From assembly GCF_001423615.1 (NCBI RefSeq), contig NZ_LMOU01000001.1, forward strand, positions 366,302 to 430,301: a DNA stretch of 64,000 nucleotides, given 5' to 3'. Of this stretch, positions 18,321 to 28,847 are shown piece after piece (the stretch's first letter is position 1; each line of letters begins with the position of its first letter). A program made the translations under genes and the position numbers. Source of the stretch: Microbacterium sp. Leaf159. GTDB lineage: Bacteria; Actinomycetota; Actinomycetes; Actinomycetales; Microbacteriaceae. The notes below the pieces were generated by a model. That model saw only the letters and a program-made list of their open reading frames with translations. It ran no database searches and had not been told where the DNA came from.

Positions 18321-18372
18321 GCAGACTGGTTAGGTCTGCCTTGCTAGCCGCAGGGGCTCGCTGGCGAGCAAG
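18321..18372 (+). promoter_or_regulatory. Structured leader of acnA with competing hairpins
   Basis: GCAGAC (18321-18326) pairs with GTCTGC (18334-18339). Downstream, GCTCGC (18356-18361) pairs with GCGAGC (18364-18369), while CTTGCT (18340-18345) can instead pair with AGCAAG (18367-18372), which overlaps the second arm. The two lower structures are mutually exclusive. This could be a leader control element or chance in GC-rich sequence. Confidence 0.4.
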
Positions 18373-18417
18373 ATGGAGGCGCCTGTCGCTCCCATCCGAA
18401 TAGAAGGAGACGGATTC

Positions 18418-21252
<2,835 letters not shown>

Positions 21253-21267
21253 TCGCACAGTCGAAGA

Positions 21268-21293
21268 GGGCTCGGTTCTTCGGAACCGGGCCC
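21268..21293 (+). terminator. Terminator after acnA
   Basis: 11-bp stem (GGGCTCGGTTC / GAACCGGGCCC, one G-U pair) with a stable TTCG loop, followed by TTT. Confidence 0.85.
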
Positions 21294-21421
21294 TTTCCGC
21301 GTGCCAGCGCCTGTGTCAAGGGGGAGTCGCTCTCCGAGCTTTCCCGGATGCCCGGGGTAGGATCGAGCAGGCGTCCGTACCGGAATCGGATGCCGCGAAC
21401 GGTGCCTATGAGGAGGTGCAG

Positions 21422-23362
21422 ATGCCGATTCTTCCGAGCATCTCAGGACCCCGTGACCTCGACTCGCTGTCCGAGGATCAGCTCATCGAGCTCGCGGGGG
21501 AGATCCGTGAGTTCCTCGTCGAGAACGTGTCGCGCACCGGCGGGCATCTGGGCCCGAACCTCGGTGTGGTCGAACTGACGATCGCCCTGCACCGCGTCTT
21601 CTCGTCTCCCGACGACCCGTTCATCTTCGACACCGGGCACCAGTCGTACGTGCACAAGCTGCTCACCGGGCGTCAGGACTTCTCGTCGCTCCGAGTGCGC
21701 GGAGGGCTCGCCGGCTATCCGCAGCGTTCCGAGAGCCCGCATGACGTCGTCGAGTCGTCCCATGCATCCAGCTCGCTGAGTTGGGCCGATGGCGTCTCGC
21801 GCGCACTGACCGCGACCGGGCGCGCAGACCGCCATGTGGTCGCCGTGGTCGGAGACGGGGCCCTGACCGGCGGCATGACGTGGGAAGCGCTCAACAACAT
21901 CTCCGACGACAACGACCGCAACCTCGTGATCGTGGTGAACGACAACGGGCGCTCGTACGCGCCGACCATCGGTGGGATGTCGCGTTACCTGAACCGTGTG
22001 CGCACCGCGGCGGCGTACAAGGAGCTGCATCACAAGTCGGATCGCCTCTTCAGAGCATTCGGGCCCGTCGGCCGCGCGGTGTTCCGCGGCGTACGGGGCG
22101 GCACGCACGGGTTCCTCTCGCGCTTCACGAACAACGAGGCGCTGTATTCCAATCTCGACATCAAGTACCTCGGCCCGGTCGACGGACACGATCTTCCTGC
22201 GCTTCTCGAGACCCTCGAACTCGCGAAGTCGTTCGGCGCACCCGTCATCGTGCACACCATCACCGAGAAGGGCCGCGGCTACCAGCCCGCCCGCGACGAC
22301 GAGGCCGATCAGTTCCATGCCGTCGGGCGCATAGATCCGACGACCGGTGAGACGCTCTCGTCGGGAGGGACCGGCTGGACCGATGTCTTCTCCGATGCGC
22401 TCGTCTCGGTCGGCGAGCGACGCTCGGACGTGATCGCCATGACCGCCGCGATGCTCCGCCCGACCGGGCTGGCTCCGTTCGCGGAGCGATTCCCCGATCG
22501 TGTGTACGACGTGGGAATCGCCGAGCAGCACGCCGTGGCGTCCGCCGCAGGTCTCGCCTTCGGCGGGCTGCACCCTGTCGTGGCGCTCTATGCGACGTTC
22601 ATGGGCCGCGCGTTCGATCAGGTGCTGATGGATGTGGCGCTCCACCGTGCGGGCGTCACGTTCGTCCTCGACCGTGCAGGTGTCACCGGTCCCGACGGTC
22701 CGAGTCACCACGGAATGTGGGACCTGGCGATGCTGCAGATCGTCCCGCACATCCGCATCGCGGCTCCGCGAGACGGCGCGCGTCTGCAGGAAGCCCTGGA
22801 CGAGGCCGTCCTCGTCGAAGACGCCCCGACCGTGATCCGCTTTCCCAAGGGCGATGTCGCGCCTGAGCTGCCCGCCCTTGAGCGCCTGCACGACGGTGTC
22901 GACGTGCTCGCCCGCGGCGAGTCCGAAGACGTGCTGCTCGTGGCGATCGGGCCGTTCGCCGCGCTGGCGATGGATGTCGCCGAGCGTCTGCGCGCTCAGG
23001 GCATCGGAGCGACCGTGATCGACCCCCGCTGGGCGATCCCGGTGCAGCCCTCGATCGTCAGCATGGCCGCGCGTCATCGCCTCGTCATCACGCTCGAAGA
23101 CGGAATCCGCGTCGGAGGCATCGGCACGCGCGTGCGTCAGGTGCTCCGCGAGGCGGGCATCGACACGGCTGTCGACGAGCTGGGACTGCCGGACGAGTTC
23201 ATCGATCACGCCTCACGCGATCAGATCCTCGCGGATGCCGGGCTCACGGCGTCGAAGATCGCGCAGGACGTCGTCGCCCAGGTGCTCGGCACTCGTATTC
23301 CGGTCGCTCGCCAGTCGGGGGAGACCGGCGCCGTCGATCTCCCGCTGCACGAGCGGAGCTGA
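21422..23362 (+). CDS. dxs: 1-deoxy-D-xylulose-5-phosphate synthase
   Basis: A 646-residue thiamine-diphosphate enzyme that condenses pyruvate and glyceraldehyde 3-phosphate, the first step of the MEP isoprenoid pathway. ATG 21422 has AGGAGG six bases upstream. The thiamine-diphosphate motif is VGDGALTGGMTWEALNN with VVNDNGRSYAPT. The transketolase pyrimidine domain has FDVGIAEQHAV-like YDVGIAEQHAVASAAG, and DRAGVTGPDGPSHHGMWD is typical of Dxs. The C-terminal domain starts near 520. The gene is monocistronic between acnA and the convergent SPFH-like gene. Confidence 0.96.
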   Translation: MPILPSISGPRDLDSLSEDQLIELAGEIREFLVENVSRTGGHLGPNLGVVELTIALHRVFSSPDDPFIFDTGHQSYVHKLLTGRQDFSSLRVRGGLAGYPQRSESPHDVVESSHASSSLSWADGVSRALTATGRADRHVVAVVGDGALTGGMTWEALNNISDDNDRNLVIVVNDNGRSYAPTIGGMSRYLNRVRTAAAYKELHHKSDRLFRAFGPVGRAVFRGVRGGTHGFLSRFTNNEALYSNLDIKYLGPVDGHDLPALLETLELAKSFGAPVIVHTITEKGRGYQPARDDEADQFHAVGRIDPTTGETLSSGGTGWTDVFSDALVSVGERRSDVIAMTAAMLRPTGLAPFAERFPDRVYDVGIAEQHAVASAAGLAFGGLHPVVALYATFMGRAFDQVLMDVALHRAGVTFVLDRAGVTGPDGPSHHGMWDLAMLQIVPHIRIAAPRDGARLQEALDEAVLVEDAPTVIRFPKGDVAPELPALERLHDGVDVLARGESEDVLLVAIGPFAALAMDVAERLRAQGIGATVIDPRWAIPVQPSIVSMAARHRLVITLEDGIRVGGIGTRVRQVLREAGIDTAVDELGLPDEFIDHASRDQILADAGLTASKIAQDVVAQVLGTRIPVARQSGETGAVDLPLHERS

Positions 23363-23364
23363 TC

Positions 23365-23391
23365 GCGGGCAGCACGCCCGTGAGCGCCCGC
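23365..23391. terminator. Possible weak terminator
   Basis: GCGGGC / GCCCGC arms with a 15-base loop between the convergent dxs and SPFH-like genes. The stem is short and the loop long, so this is tentative. Confidence 0.35.
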
Positions 23392-23395
23392 CCGG

Positions 23396-24091
23396 TCAGT
23401 TGAGGGCGTGGAGAGCCGCGACGGCCTCGGCGCCGCGGTCGGTGTCGCGGAGCGCGGTGGAGAGCAGATAGCCGTCGGTCAGGGCGTCGCCCGTGACCAT
23501 CACCCGGACGAGCTCGACGCCGCAGGAACGTCGCACCTCCTCGGCGCTGGCGGCGATGACGCGGGTGTTGATCTCGTCGTTATGCGGCAGCTCCGCGCCG
23601 TCGAGGCTCCGGATGACGTCTCGCAGCGCGGCGCCGACGATGTTCGACGCGCGCTCGTTCACGTTCACCACGTCGAGCTCGAACACCCGGAGATCTCGGC
23701 CGGTAGCCAGCGGTCTCCACTCGAAGGACGCGTGCACACGGTGCTGATGCCCACTGGCTCCGGTCATCTCGCGGGCCGGCAGGTCGGTCGCGCGACAGCG
23801 GACGTCGATGAGCTTGTACCAGTAGAACAACGGGAAGGCGCCGTGCGATCCGGGATCGAGCACGACGACCTCGCCGACCGCGCCCCCGCGTGAGGTGGGC
23901 CGCCGCTGGGGTCTGTTGCGGATGATCGGCTTGCCGTTCCGGGTGCGGATCGCCGCCCACCCCTCATCCACTGTGACGACGAAGATCTTCAACAGGGCCG
24001 GGACGACCAGCAGGATCGTGAGGATCGCCGTGCCGGTCTTGAACAGACCCGACATTCCCTTACCGCCCAGCATCGTGAGGAGCATGTCCAT
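23396..24091 (-). CDS. Membrane-anchored SPFH/band 7-like protein
   Basis: A 231-residue protein. One transmembrane segment at about 17-40 (GTAILTILLVVPALLKIFVV) is followed by VDEGWAAIRTRNGKPI, the start of an SPFH-type domain, and a cytoplasmic or outer region with FYWYKLIDVRCRATD and ASAEEVRRSCGVELVRVMVT. The start is ATG 24091 (or 24085). The length is short for flotillin-like proteins, which lack a clear C-terminal coiled coil here. The role is unknown; the band 7 call rests on the N-terminal motif and is moderately secure. Confidence 0.65.
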   Translation of the reverse strand: MDMLLTMLGGKGMSGLFKTGTAILTILLVVPALLKIFVVTVDEGWAAIRTRNGKPIIRNRPQRRPTSRGGAVGEVVVLDPGSHGAFPLFYWYKLIDVRCRATDLPAREMTGASGHQHRVHASFEWRPLATGRDLRVFELDVVNVNERASNIVGAALRDVIRSLDGAELPHNDEINTRVIAASAEEVRRSCGVELVRVMVTGDALTDGYLLSTALRDTDRGAEAVAALHALN

Positions 24092-24231
24092 GACACCACT
24101 GTGCCGTGTCCTGCCTCTGCGCGCGGCCATTCGCCGCTCTCCGACGTCGCTGTTCACGCGCTGTTCCGTGGACGTTACCCGCGACGCCGCGAGGCGGATA
24201 CGCCGCGGCTGCGCATGTGGCTCGACGCTCC

Positions 24232-25683
24232 TCAGTCGAGGTCCGCGAGCGCCTCGGCGAGCCGCGCTTCGGTCGTGGCCCACGCCCGCTCGCGGTCGGC
24301 GTCCACGAGGCCGACCCTGGTCCGCCGGTCGAGGACGTCGTCGACGGTCATCGCACCCTCGGCGCGCACGGCGAACTCGATCTGTGCACGGCTCACCGCG
24401 CCGTCGACGTCAGAACCGGGGTGAGACCAGTCCGGCGCCGTGTCGGTGAGCCGGAGGGATGCCGTCCGACTCGGTGCGGCATCCAGGTCGTGCACGCGTG
24501 CCGCGAGGTCGACCGCGTCTTCCGCCATCCGCCGATACGTCGTCAGCTTGCCGCCGAGGACGTTGACGAACCCGGCCTCGGAGACGGCGACCAGATGGCG
24601 GCGGGAGATGTCCGCGGTCGAATCGGAGCCCGTGTCGACCAGCGGGCGCAGGCCCGCGAACGCCCCGCGCACTCGGTCCCGTCCGATGGGCTCCGCGAGC
24701 ACCCGGTTCAGCGTCGAGAGCAGGAAGGATATCTCGCCCTCGGTCGGCGTGGGGATCCGGGGAACGGGGCCCGGAGCGTCCTCGTCGGTCAGGCCGACGA
24801 TCACCCGGCCGCTCTGCTGCGGCAGGGCGAACACGTAGCGGCTGATCGAGCCCTCATGCGGGATGGTCAGCGCCGCCGACGGGTGGCCGAGGTCCGCGGC
24901 GTCCAGGAGGATGTGGGTTCCGCGGCTGGGACGCATGGTGATCGACTCGTCGAGGGTCCCGGCCCACACCCCGGTGGCGTTGATCACCGAGCGGGCTCGG
25001 ATGTCGAGGCTCTCGCCGGTCAGCGCGTCTTCGGCGATCGCCCCGTCGCTGCGGAGCTCGCGTGCGCGGACCCGGGTGAGGATGCGCGCTCCGAGAGCCG
25101 CCGCCGTGCGTGCGACCGTCACGACCAGTCGCGCATCGTCGACGAGCTGCCCGTCGTACGAGAGCATGCCGCCCCGTAGTCCTCGGCGGTCGAGCGCCGG
25201 GACCAGACCATGGGCGGCGCGCGCGGAGACCAATCGCGGTCCGGGCAGCACCGCGCGCGGCGTGCGGGACCGCATCCGCAGCAGATCACCCATGGCCATC
25301 CCCGCGACGCCCGCCGTGCGCTGCGCGGGGCTCACTCCGACGGCGAAGGGCATCAGCTGGCCGAGCGGTCTGATGAGATGCGGTGCGATGACCGTCATCA
25401 GCAGGTGCCGCTCGAGGGCGCTCTCCTTCGCGGTCGCGACATCACCGGTGGCGAGATAGCGAAGGCCGCCGTGCACGAGCTTCGAGCTGAACCGGCTCGT
25501 GCCGAATGCGAGGTCATCCGCTTCGAGCAGCGTGACGGTCAGCCCTCGGGATGCGGCGTCGAGAGCGACTCCCGTGCCGGTGATCCCGCCGCCGATCACG
25601 AGCACGTCGACGGTCTCGTCGGCGGCCCGAGCGAGGTCTGCGGCCCGACGCACGACGTTGAGGTCGGGGGAGTGAGTGGTCAT
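24232..25683 (-). CDS. FAD-dependent glycerol-3-phosphate dehydrogenase
   Basis: A 483-residue GlpD/GlpA-type flavoprotein that oxidises glycerol 3-phosphate to dihydroxyacetone phosphate at the membrane. FAD-binding motif VLVIGGGITGTGVALDAASRG is at about 28-48, SSKLVHGGLRYL follows, then GTHILLD, and LGGKLTTYRRMAEDAVD near 390 is a family hallmark. ATG 25683 overlaps the TetR stop by four bases, so the two are co-transcribed. Facing an alkyl-DHAP-synthase-like gene, it may supply DHAP for ether-lipid chemistry rather than simple glycerol catabolism. That last point is inference. Confidence 0.87.
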   Translation of the reverse strand: MTTHSPDLNVVRRAADLARAADETVDVLVIGGGITGTGVALDAASRGLTVTLLEADDLAFGTSRFSSKLVHGGLRYLATGDVATAKESALERHLLMTVIAPHLIRPLGQLMPFAVGVSPAQRTAGVAGMAMGDLLRMRSRTPRAVLPGPRLVSARAAHGLVPALDRRGLRGGMLSYDGQLVDDARLVVTVARTAAALGARILTRVRARELRSDGAIAEDALTGESLDIRARSVINATGVWAGTLDESITMRPSRGTHILLDAADLGHPSAALTIPHEGSISRYVFALPQQSGRVIVGLTDEDAPGPVPRIPTPTEGEISFLLSTLNRVLAEPIGRDRVRGAFAGLRPLVDTGSDSTADISRRHLVAVSEAGFVNVLGGKLTTYRRMAEDAVDLAARVHDLDAAPSRTASLRLTDTAPDWSHPGSDVDGAVSRAQIEFAVRAEGAMTVDDVLDRRTRVGLVDADRERAWATTEARLAEALADLD

Positions 25684-26288
25684 GGCCGGAGCAGTCCGTC
25701 GAGTGCCGCACGCAGCTCGCGCTCCCACGATTCCTCGGAGATCAGCTCCGAGACGGTGCCGTGCGACAGCACCGCCGATTGCGCGATGAGCAGCAGCATC
25801 ACCGCGATCTCGGTCGGCTCTCCCGGCCTGACGCTCCCGCCCTGTTGCGCGGTCCGGATCGCCGCGGCGAGCCACTGCAGGATCAACCGCTGGCTCGATC
25901 CGACCCGCTGCAGCGTGTAGCGGGTGAAGACCTCAGGCTCGTCTGCGAGCAGTCGCCCGTAGAGCTCGTCGGAGCGGAAGGCCGCCGAGAAACGGAGCAC
26001 GTCGTCGACGAGATCGTGGCGGGTGAGGGGATCTGTCGGAAACTGCGAGACGATGCCGGCGACCCGGCGGAGGAGGGCTGAGCGCACGACGTCGTCGGCG
26101 TCGTTCCAACTGCGGTAGATCGTCGGGCGACTGTGGCCTGCGCGTCGCGCGAGCTCTGCGATGGTGACTCCGTGCACCCCTCTGCGGCTGATCAGCTCAT
26201 CGGCCGCGTCGAGGATGCGCGCCTGGGTGGCGTCCCAGAGCGGATGCTGCGCGAGCCGCGCTACGGCATTCACTTGACGTTCTTCCAT
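25680..26288 (-). CDS. TetR-family regulator of the lipid-type cluster
   Basis: A 202-residue repressor-type protein. The helix-turn-helix covers about 26-70: ILDAADELISRRGVHGVTIAELARRAGHSRPTIYRSW. The C-terminal ligand part has no recognisable group. It starts at ATG 26288, only 20 bases from the divergent flavoprotein gene, and that gap contains a palindrome suited to TetR binding. It therefore probably controls both sides of the cluster. The ligand is unknown. Confidence 0.85.
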   Translation of the reverse strand: MEERQVNAVARLAQHPLWDATQARILDAADELISRRGVHGVTIAELARRAGHSRPTIYRSWNDADDVVRSALLRRVAGIVSQFPTDPLTRHDLVDDVLRFSAAFRSDELYGRLLADEPEVFTRYTLQRVGSSQRLILQWLAAAIRTAQQGGSVRPGEPTEIAVMLLLIAQSAVLSHGTVSELISEESWERELRAALDGLLRP

Positions 26289-26293
26289 GATGT

Positions 26294-26306
26294 GTCACAC
26301 TGTAAC
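26294..26306. promoter_or_regulatory. Operator-like palindrome between TetR and flavoprotein genes
   Basis: GTCACA-C-TGTAAC: inverse half-sites differ by one base. It fills most of the 20-base gap between two divergent starts. The tight spacing implies that one or both messages have little or no leader. Confidence 0.6.
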
Positions 26307-26308
26307 GC

Positions 26309-27931
26309 ATGGGTCAGGAGAACGGCAGAGTCGCCGCACGATCGGAGATGCGGTGGAACGGCTGGGGCGACCCCGCGAAGGCCGATGACCTGCCCCGCGC
26401 CGTGCGGGCGCTGCTCCCGTTGCTGCTCGGGCGTATCCGCAAGCCCGCCGCGCCCGTCGAGCTCGGGGACGTGCTCCTCGACGCCTCTGCGCTGACTCCC
26501 GACGACATCGCGGCGTTCATCGTCGTCGTGGGCGACGATCGGGTCGATGTCTCGGACGAGGCTCGGATCCGCCACGCGGGCGGCCGCTCCACGCCCGACC
26601 TGCTGCGAAGGCGACTGGTGCATCAGGCCACCCCGGATGCCGTCGTCCTTCCTGACACGCACGACGAGGTCGCTGCTGTGCTCGCCGTCGCGGCTGACCG
26701 CGGGGTCGCGGTGATCCCTTTCGGCGGCGGGACGAGCGTGGTCGGGGCCCTCGATCCGCAGCGCGGTCGTCACCATGCCGTGATCAGTCTGGATCTGCGC
26801 CGACTCACCGGTCTCCTCCGCCTGGACGAGGTCAGCGGCGAAGCCGTCCTCGCCGCAGGGACCACCGGGCCCGATGCAGAGGCGCTGCTCGGCGCGCACG
26901 GATACGAGCTCGGCCATTACCCGCAGAGCTTCCGCTACGCGACGATCGGCGGGTTCGCGGCGGCTCGATCGTCGGGACAGAACTCTGCGGGTCACGGTCG
27001 CTTCGACACGATGGTCACGGGCATCCGGGTGGCCACGCCGACCGGTGACATCGATCTCGGGCGGTCGCCGGGTTCGGCTGCGGGGCCAGACCTCGTCCGC
27101 GTGTTCCTGGGCTCCGAAGGCATCTTCGGGGTGATCACCGAGGTCCGCGTCCGCATCCATCCGATCCCGCGTGAGCGTGTTCTCGAGTCCTGGACCTTCC
27201 CGGATTTCGTGGCGGGTACCGATGCCCTCAGAGCCGTGGCGCAGCACGGTGGCGGGCCGACTGTCATCCGCCTCTCCGACGAGGCGGAGACCGCGGTCAG
27301 CCTCGCGCAGGTCGGCCGGATCGGCAAGGCGCTCTCGAAGGGCGCTGCGGTCGTCACCGTGTACGAGGGCGACGGCATCGTCGAGCGCCGGGCGCGCACG
27401 TCCGCTCTGCTGGCCGGTGCCGGTGGAGTGTCCTCCGGTGAGGGAGCCGCAGAGGGATGGCTGGACGGACGCTTCGACGGCCCGTACCTGCGCGACGCAC
27501 TGCTCGATGCCGGAGTCTTCTGCGAGACCCTCGAGACGGCGACCACCTGGGCGAACCTCTCCATGCTGAAGGCGGCGGTCACGGCGGCCCTCCGCGACGG
27601 CCTCTCGGATGCCGGGGTGAAGTCCTCCGTGATGTGCCACGTCTCCCACGTCTACCCCACGGGTGCATCGCTGTACTTCACCGTGCTGGCCGGCATCCGG
27701 TCCGACCCGCTGGAGATCTGGGGTCAGGTCAAGGCGCGCGTCAACGACGCGATCATCGCGAGCGGCGGCACGATCAGCCACCACCATGCCGTGGGTCGGG
27801 ACCACGCGCCGTGGCTGGAGCAGGAGATCGGCGAGACCGGCGTGCGGATCCTGGCCGCGATCAAGCGAGAGCTCGACCCGACGGGGATCCTCAACCCCGG
27901 CGCCGTGATCGCCGCTGATCGGATGCGCTGA
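26309..27931 (+). CDS. Alkyldihydroxyacetonephosphate synthase-like FAD protein
   Basis: A 540-residue FAD-linked oxidase resembling alkylglycerone-phosphate synthase, which swaps the acyl group of acyl-DHAP for an alcohol to form the ether bond of ether lipids. The N-terminal MRWNGWGDP is typical. The FAD loop is PFGGGTSVVG, then SSGQNSAGHGRFD and GSEGIFGVITEV. Late motifs TGASLYFT and GGTISHHHAVGRDHAPW carry the histidine-rich active site of AGPS. ATG 26309 is 20 bases from the TetR start with no room for a Shine-Dalgarno site, so it may be leaderless; ATG 26348 is an alternative. No DHAP acyltransferase is next to it. The substrate could therefore differ from mammalian AGPS. Confidence 0.82.
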   Translation: MGQENGRVAARSEMRWNGWGDPAKADDLPRAVRALLPLLLGRIRKPAAPVELGDVLLDASALTPDDIAAFIVVVGDDRVDVSDEARIRHAGGRSTPDLLRRRLVHQATPDAVVLPDTHDEVAAVLAVAADRGVAVIPFGGGTSVVGALDPQRGRHHAVISLDLRRLTGLLRLDEVSGEAVLAAGTTGPDAEALLGAHGYELGHYPQSFRYATIGGFAAARSSGQNSAGHGRFDTMVTGIRVATPTGDIDLGRSPGSAAGPDLVRVFLGSEGIFGVITEVRVRIHPIPRERVLESWTFPDFVAGTDALRAVAQHGGGPTVIRLSDEAETAVSLAQVGRIGKALSKGAAVVTVYEGDGIVERRARTSALLAGAGGVSSGEGAAEGWLDGRFDGPYLRDALLDAGVFCETLETATTWANLSMLKAAVTAALRDGLSDAGVKSSVMCHVSHVYPTGASLYFTVLAGIRSDPLEIWGQVKARVNDAIIASGGTISHHHAVGRDHAPWLEQEIGETGVRILAAIKRELDPTGILNPGAVIAADRMR

Positions 27932-27932
27932 C

Positions 27933-28847
27933 GTGGCCGATCACATCGCCGTGCTGTCGAATCCCTCCGCAGGCAAGGGGCGCGCCGGGCGTGAGGCAGC
28001 CGCTGCTCTGGCCCACCTGCGTGCACGCGGCGCGGACATCCATGCCTTCACAGGGCACTCCGCCGAGTCGAGCCTCGTGCTCGCGGCGCAGGCACTCGAT
28101 GAAGCGCCTCGAGTGCTGGTGATAGTCGGGGGAGACGGCACGCTCTCCGGCATCCTCGACCTGCTCTGCGAGAGCGCCGTCCCCGTCGCACTGGTGCCGG
28201 CCGGCACGGGGAACGACCTCGCGCGGGCGCTCGGGCTCCCTCGCCACGACCCGGTCGCCGCGGCGGAGCTCGCGCTCTCCGGAGTGGCCAGGGCGATCGA
28301 TGTCGGAGAGATACGCACCGGTGGCCGAGTCACGCCGTTCCTGACGATCGCGGCTCTCGGCTTCGACGCGAAGGTCAGCGATCGCACCAACCGGCTGCGC
28401 TGGCCCCATGGTGTGCTGCGCTACTACCTCGCCCTCGTGATCGAGCTCCTGCGCCTGAGCCCGATGGAGTTCACGGTGTCCGTCGACGGCTCCGACGCCG
28501 TGGCAGCTCCTGGCACGCTCGTGGCCGTCGGCAACACCGAGAGCTATGGAGGCGGCATGCCTGTGTGTGTCGGCGCGGCGGCCGACGACGGTCTCCTCGA
28601 CCTCGTGCAGGTCGCACCGCTGAGCCGCCTTCGTCTGCTGCGGCTGTTCCCGCTGCTGCTCCGAGGCACCCACCTGTCGCGCCGCGAGGTGGCGCACAGA
28701 CGTGCCCGTTCCGTGACGGTGAGTGCACCGGGACTCGTCGTCTACGCCGACGGAGAGCGCATCGGTGTGGATGAGTGCACGATCGGGATCCGCCCGGCCG
28801 CGCTCACCGTCCTGGTGCCTGCAGCGAAGGAGACGGGTGATGACTGA
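27933..28847 (+). CDS. Diacylglycerol kinase-family lipid kinase
   Basis: A 304-residue member of the DAGK/sphingosine-kinase catalytic family. The nucleotide motif VGGDGTLSGILD is at about 65-76, with SNPSAGKGR near the start and PAGTGNDLARALG following. The end resembles YegS/DgkB proteins with YADGERIG. Start GTG 27933 is one base after the AGPS-like stop. It would phosphorylate a diacylglycerol or ether-lipid analogue using ATP at the inner membrane face. Confidence 0.87.
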   Translation: MADHIAVLSNPSAGKGRAGREAAAALAHLRARGADIHAFTGHSAESSLVLAAQALDEAPRVLVIVGGDGTLSGILDLLCESAVPVALVPAGTGNDLARALGLPRHDPVAAAELALSGVARAIDVGEIRTGGRVTPFLTIAALGFDAKVSDRTNRLRWPHGVLRYYLALVIELLRLSPMEFTVSVDGSDAVAAPGTLVAVGNTESYGGGMPVCVGAAADDGLLDLVQVAPLSRLRLLRLFPLLLRGTHLSRREVAHRRARSVTVSAPGLVVYADGERIGVDECTIGIRPAALTVLVPAAKETGDD

